64,000 bases of DNA from an uncultured Mesonia sp. (GTDB lineage: Bacteria; Bacteroidota; Bacteroidia; Flavobacteriales; Flavobacteriaceae): the NCBI GenBank assembly GCA_947499595.1, contig CANMOY010000005.1, forward strand, positions 62,001-126,000. The letters run 5' to 3'. Positions 61,175 to 64,000 of this stretch are shown one piece after another. Both the position numbers and the translations under genes were made by a program. The notes under the pieces were generated by a model. It saw nothing but the letters and a program-made list of their open reading frames with translations, searched no databases and was not told the DNA's origin. How positions within the stretch are numbered: the stretch's first letter is position 1; every line of letters starts with the position of its first letter.

Positions 61175-61272
61175 GTATAATTGTCATAGCTAACTTATGA
61201 GGATAGACCGAAAAATATAGAGACAACCACAGAAAGAATAAAATAGCTCAATGATTTTAAACTATTAATTTA

Positions 61273-61989
61273 TTATTCATTCTTTGTCACCTTATACTTC
61301 AACACACTAAATTGCTCTTCTTCAAATTGAATACCATATTTTTCATTTAAAAAGTTTTGTAAAGAAGTAATGGACATAACTGAATCAAAGTTTATATTAT
61401 ATCCTCGTAAATTTTCTTGCCCTTTACCCGTAGTAACCTTTACCCCATATAGATCTTGAATAACACTGGCTAATATTTTTAAATTAGCATTACGCATATT
61501 AACTATGCTACCGTTTTGCTCTACACTAGTGTTTTGATTGTTTTCTGCCACATAAATATTTATTTTATCATTTTCTAGACCTAAAGTATAACCTTTTTCT
61601 AACTTTTGATTTTTATTTATGTGTAAATCATAATACTCAACAAACTTTTTTAATATAAGGTTTTTTAGCGCTGTAGCATCAGAGCCTCTATACTCTAAAG
61701 TGTAAAAATTTTTATCAATTCTGTTATCAACAATAACATCTTTTAAATCAACATCTAGAAGAAAAGAAATTAAATGTCGCAAATCTGCTCCTCTTACTTC
61801 ATAGCCATTTTCTAGTTTTTTATAGGAATAATATTTTGCACACTGAATATCATTATCTTCATTCGTTTTATTTTTACCTTCATAGATAGTATAGCTAATA
61901 GAATCGCTATGCACTTCTTCTATAACCTTCATACTTCTTGCTTTATTCTGACAAGAAGCCAATACGCTAACTGCCATAAAAGCAACCAC
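61273..61989 (-). CDS. Lipoprotein with two DUF3738-like repeats
   Basis: A roughly 238-residue lipoprotein with lipobox VLASC. Two tandem modules, each with a leading helix, a YG or VD turn and a final helix (VRGADLRHLISFLLDVDLKD; and ILASVIQDLYGVKVTTG, then LQNFLNEKYGIQFEEEQF), resemble the DUF3738 (TIGR03435) pattern. I am only moderately sure of that family. The first usual start is a GTG at 61989, which gives a signal peptide with no basic residue. The frame is open to 62025 and those codons (RILYSVNTL and so on) would supply one, but only through an ATT start. The gene may be damaged at its 5' end. Confidence 0.6.
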   Translation of the reverse strand: MVAFMAVSVLASCQNKARSMKVIEEVHSDSISYTIYEGKNKTNEDNDIQCAKYYSYKKLENGYEVRGADLRHLISFLLDVDLKDVIVDNRIDKNFYTLEYRGSDATALKNLILKKFVEYYDLHINKNQKLEKGYTLGLENDKINIYVAENNQNTSVEQNGSIVNMRNANLKILASVIQDLYGVKVTTGKGQENLRGYNINFDSVMSITSLQNFLNEKYGIQFEEEQFSVLKYKVTKNE

Positions 61990-62030
61990 CAGCGTATTAA
62001 CTGAATATAAAATTCTATAATTAATTTATT

Positions 62031-62205
62031 TTATTTTCGATTATTCTGCAAGGCAAGTCTAATCACTCTTAAAATCACAGGGATTAAGACTAAAACAGCC
62101 AAAAAAATACCTGTAACTGAATGAAAATTATTGCTCCAAATAGTTTTAAAGCTATAAAAGTAATATAGCTACGGAAAAAATAGAAATATCGCGGTCTTTA
62201 TTCAT
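62031..62205 (-). pseudogene. Possible frameshifted small membrane-protein gene
   Basis: An ATG at 62205 begins a frame reading MNKDRDISIFSVAI that stops after 17 codons. Another frame, open from 62168 to a stop at 62031, reads like a membrane helix with a basic tail (SVTGIFLAVLVLIPVILRV, then RLALQNNRK) but has no start codon. A single frameshift near 62165 would join them into a normal small membrane protein. It lies just upstream of the DUF3738-like lipoprotein gene. The reading is tentative. Confidence 0.35.
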
Positions 62206-62210
62206 TATTC

Positions 62211-62291
62211 TTAATAGTCTTCCTTACTACAAGTAGCAAAAACCATACTTGCTAACAACCTAATAAAAGGTACTCTAAATAAATTTTTCAT
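62211..62291 (-). CDS. Possible 26-residue lipoprotein-like peptide
   Basis: A short frame starting with MKNLFRVPFIRLLA and continuing to a lipobox-like FATC, then SKEDY and a stop. The signal has a basic start and hydrophobic core, so it looks like a lipoprotein leader with almost no mature part. It may be a truncated gene or a tiny lipoprotein. The next frame begins five bases later on the same strand. No family is recognised. Confidence 0.3.
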   Translation of the reverse strand: MKNLFRVPFIRLLASMVFATCSKEDY

Positions 62292-62640
62292 TTTATTTTT
62301 TAAATTTAATTATACTTTTTTAGATGTATGGCCAAACACGATTGCAAGAAAAAAAATAATATCTAAAAATTTAAAATGTTAAAATTTTATCTCAATTACT
62401 AAGTTTATATGATAAATGTATCGGTAAAAATTATATTCTTAGGATTAGTAGTACAAATAAACCAATTTATATATAATTTTACGCTTTTACAAATTAATCA
62501 AGACAAGGTGTAATTAAAATAGGATAATTGGTTTAACCTTTCCTAGTAATGACTCAATAATACCAAGGGCATATAATGTATTCAAACATTTGCAAAGTAA
62601 AATTTTAGACTGGTTAGTCCCATTTTTAGTCCGCCAATAA
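62292..62640. other. AT-rich intergenic stretch with no supported gene
   Basis: About 350 bases of very AT-rich sequence with many stops in all frames. It holds a near-tandem TTAGTCC pair (62614-62620 and 62626-62632) and a 34-codon plus-strand frame at 62409-62513 that I do not consider a gene. No RNA, terminator or convincing promoter was seen. Confidence 0.6.
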
Positions 62641-62799
62641 TCACTTCTCTAATCTTTTATTAGTATTTTTCTTAGCTGGTGCTTTGGCCGATAGAGGTCC
62701 TAGCACAGACTCATCCAAGTAAACACCATTTTGGTGCATATCGGCTAGAATAAATTCATCTTTTTCTTGATCTGATTTTTTTAAACTGTTCGGATTCAT
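62641..62799 (-). CDS. Small charged hypothetical protein (52 residues)
   Basis: A complete short frame from an ATG at 62799 to a TGA. The product starts MNPNSLKKSDQEKDEF, has a central segment LADMHQNGVYLDESVLGPL and a lysine-rich tail (AKKNTNKRLEK). There is no signal peptide or membrane segment. The codon usage and amino-acid make-up look like a real gene, in contrast to the flanking DNA. I do not recognise the family. It lies between the large T9SS protein gene and the poorly coding interval. Confidence 0.5.
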   Translation of the reverse strand: MNPNSLKKSDQEKDEFILADMHQNGVYLDESVLGPLSAKAPAKKNTNKRLEK

Positions 62800-62910
62800 A
62801 ACTTTTTTTCTAAAACTTAGAATAAAAACGCCAAACAGAAAAAATACAAAGCTTTAATTCATAAGTAACTAACTATTGTTTATTGCCTAAGAAAAATTAG
62901 ATAATCAGAA

Positions 62911-64000
62911 CTACCTTTTAAGCGTAAAGTGCGATTTAAACACTTTTATATTTCCCTGATATTTATACTCTACTTGAAACCAATAATCCGCAGACGGCAT
63001 TTGTTTTCCGTTAAAAGAACCGTCCCAACCTCGCTTTCGCGGATTGGTAGAAGTAATTAATTTACCAAAACGATCGTAAATGTAAATTTTAGCCTCTGGA
63101 TAATCGTACATATCGTTAATATTCCAATAATCATTTATTCCATCGGTATTTGGGGTGAAAAATTTAGGATAATTAATAACCTGAATCTCTTTTACTACCT
63201 CGCCACAATCGGCATATTTACCTTTAGCACGTACCAAATGAGGGCCAGAACCTACTCCGGTAAAATAAGGACTTTCTTGGTAAGGCTGATCATCGATTTG
63301 GTACATCATTTCACCCTCAGCTTTTATCAGCTCAACAAAAACCTCTGCTCCCCCAGAAAAGGGCTCAGACACATTAACTTTAATCTCTGGTCGGCTAGAG
63401 GCATAAACCTGAACCGAAGTTGCGTAATAGCCACAATCCTCTACATGGCTAATCTCTTTTAACTCTACCTCTATTTCAAAAGTACCTGCCTGAGTAACCT
63501 CAAAGTTAACTCCTTCATGCACCAGTTGATTTTCTAGGTACCAATAGACATTGTACTTATTTGGATCAAGTCCCGTTTCTAGAAAAGCTGTTGACAATAG
63601 TTCACCTGTTTCCGGGTCTAAACATATAGCAGCCGGTTCTAAATTCAGTTGTTTTATCGGGAATATTTCTATCTCGAATCGGCCTTCACTTATGCAACCA
63701 TCCATTAAATTAGAAGAGGCTTGTACATAAAAAATATACTTTCCTGGCTTTGTTAAACGCAATGCATTTGGACTTACAGGTTTACTGAAGTTAGGATCTA
63801 CAAAAAACCTAAAATCTTGATTTTCTTGAGCCAGATCTGGCAGATATAATTCTCCGCAGTGCGTATAGTGCTCAAAAGCGCTTAAATCTATTTTAGGTTC
63901 TACTTCTATCCTAAAAGAGGTTTGATCAAAACACGTAAATCGATCTCCTTTTTGAGCAAAAATATATACTGTTTTACTCTCTTTGATTTCGGTTCCAGGT
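62911..64000 (-). CDS. Large surface protein with T9SS type B sorting domain (gliding motility-associated C-terminus; partial)
   Basis: The C-terminal 363 codons of a protein whose start lies beyond the right edge; the frame is open all the way to 64000, so the apparent start at 63762 is only an internal TTG. Repeated Ig-like or PKD-type modules with paired cysteines are visible (for example RFTCFDQTSFRIEVEPK and PGKYIFYVQASSNLMDGCISEGRFEIEI). The last 85 residues are the CHU_C-type T9SS type B domain, with YPKFFTPNTDGINDYWNI, YDRFGKLI and GWDGSFNGKQMPSADYWF. Such proteins are exported and fixed to the cell surface, often as adhesins. Confidence 0.9.
   Translation of the reverse strand, partial: PGTEIKESKTVYIFAQKGDRFTCFDQTSFRIEVEPKIDLSAFEHYTHCGELYLPDLAQENQDFRFFVDPNFSKPVSPNALRLTKPGKYIFYVQASSNLMDGCISEGRFEIEIFPIKQLNLEPAAICLDPETGELLSTAFLETGLDPNKYNVYWYLENQLVHEGVNFEVTQAGTFEIEVELKEISHVEDCGYYATSVQVYASSRPEIKVNVSEPFSGGAEVFVELIKAEGEMMYQIDDQPYQESPYFTGVGSGPHLVRAKGKYADCGEVVKEIQVINYPKFFTPNTDGINDYWNINDMYDYPEAKIYIYDRFGKLITSTNPRKRGWDGSFNGKQMPSADYWFQVEYKYQGNIKVFKSHFTLKR

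Noticed and set aside
62409..62513. 34-codon plus-strand frame encoding a hydrophobic peptide
   Set aside because: Very AT-rich, no promoter or family support, and expected by chance in such sequence.
62614..62632. Near-tandem TTAGTCC pair, similar to the TAGTCCC arm of the tRNA-linked hairpin
   Set aside because: A 7-base match is too short to claim a shared recombination site.
63762..63762. Start codon of a separate 283-residue gene
   Set aside because: The same frame continues without a stop to the window edge with protein-like sequence, so it is an internal TTG of a larger gene.

Overview
The window is AT-rich, densely coding DNA from the Bacteroidota, most likely a marine-type member of the Flavobacteriaceae. 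Evidence: TonB-dependent receptors with a carboxypeptidase-like N-terminal domain, proteins with type IX secretion (T9SS) C-terminal sorting domains, families largely confined to this phylum (DUF4296, DUF4271, DUF3098, DUF3127, GYDIA GHMP kinase), and promoters with the TAnnTTTG -7 box of this phylum. No CRISPR array, rRNA, phage or classical insertion sequence was seen.

Layout. 1-5428: partial Mrp ATPase, an alkyltransferase-like protein, LysE-type exporter, TrmB, a glycosyltransferase and a PhoB/PhoR-like two-component pair. 5429-11518: an intergenic array of TAAC-type half sites spaced 9-11 bp, then a TonB receptor, a lipoprotein and a T9SS cargo protein, which I read as a phosphate-responsive locus. 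11603-24078: housekeeping genes (LuxE-like protein, TyrS, SDR, DUF4296/PyrC/polyprenol-phosphate glycosyltransferase operon, DUF4271/HemD, PckA, saccharopine reductase, zinc peptidase, BON-LysM protein). 24130-33869: LeuS, the ftsX/DUF3098/uppP/truB operon, thioredoxin-like protein, Tag, DUF2490, Aat, DUF3127 and flavin reductase. 33968-43759: orphan histidine kinase, HIT protein, ABC permease, Prc protease, and the surE/lpxB/NlpC/comEC run. 43756-50475: a peptide-use operon (DPP4-like peptidase, two POT transporters, thioredoxin). 50648-52868: HMG-CoA reductase and GHMP kinase of the mevalonate pathway. 52927-60603: a seven-gene minus-strand envelope operon from coaX to a PpiD-like chaperone, including lptC.

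60652-64000 is the accessory end. A tRNA-Phe with a full promoter is followed by a terminator and a GIY-YIG nuclease reading frame with no usual start codon. Its stop codon opens a perfect 8-bp inverted repeat, after which the tRNA 3' end and terminator are repeated. I consider this compact tRNA-nuclease-tRNA-remnant unit the most unusual structure here. Beyond it lies about 1.7 kb of poorly coding DNA with an unusual lipoprotein, small reading frames and remnants, then the C-terminal part of a large T9SS type B protein that runs off the window.

Start codons were re-chosen where the longest frame was implausible (trmB, tyrS, SDR, glycosyltransferase, DUF4271, pckA, leuS, ftsX, tag, lptC, T9SS protein). 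All functions come from reading translated motifs by eye; no database search was possible.
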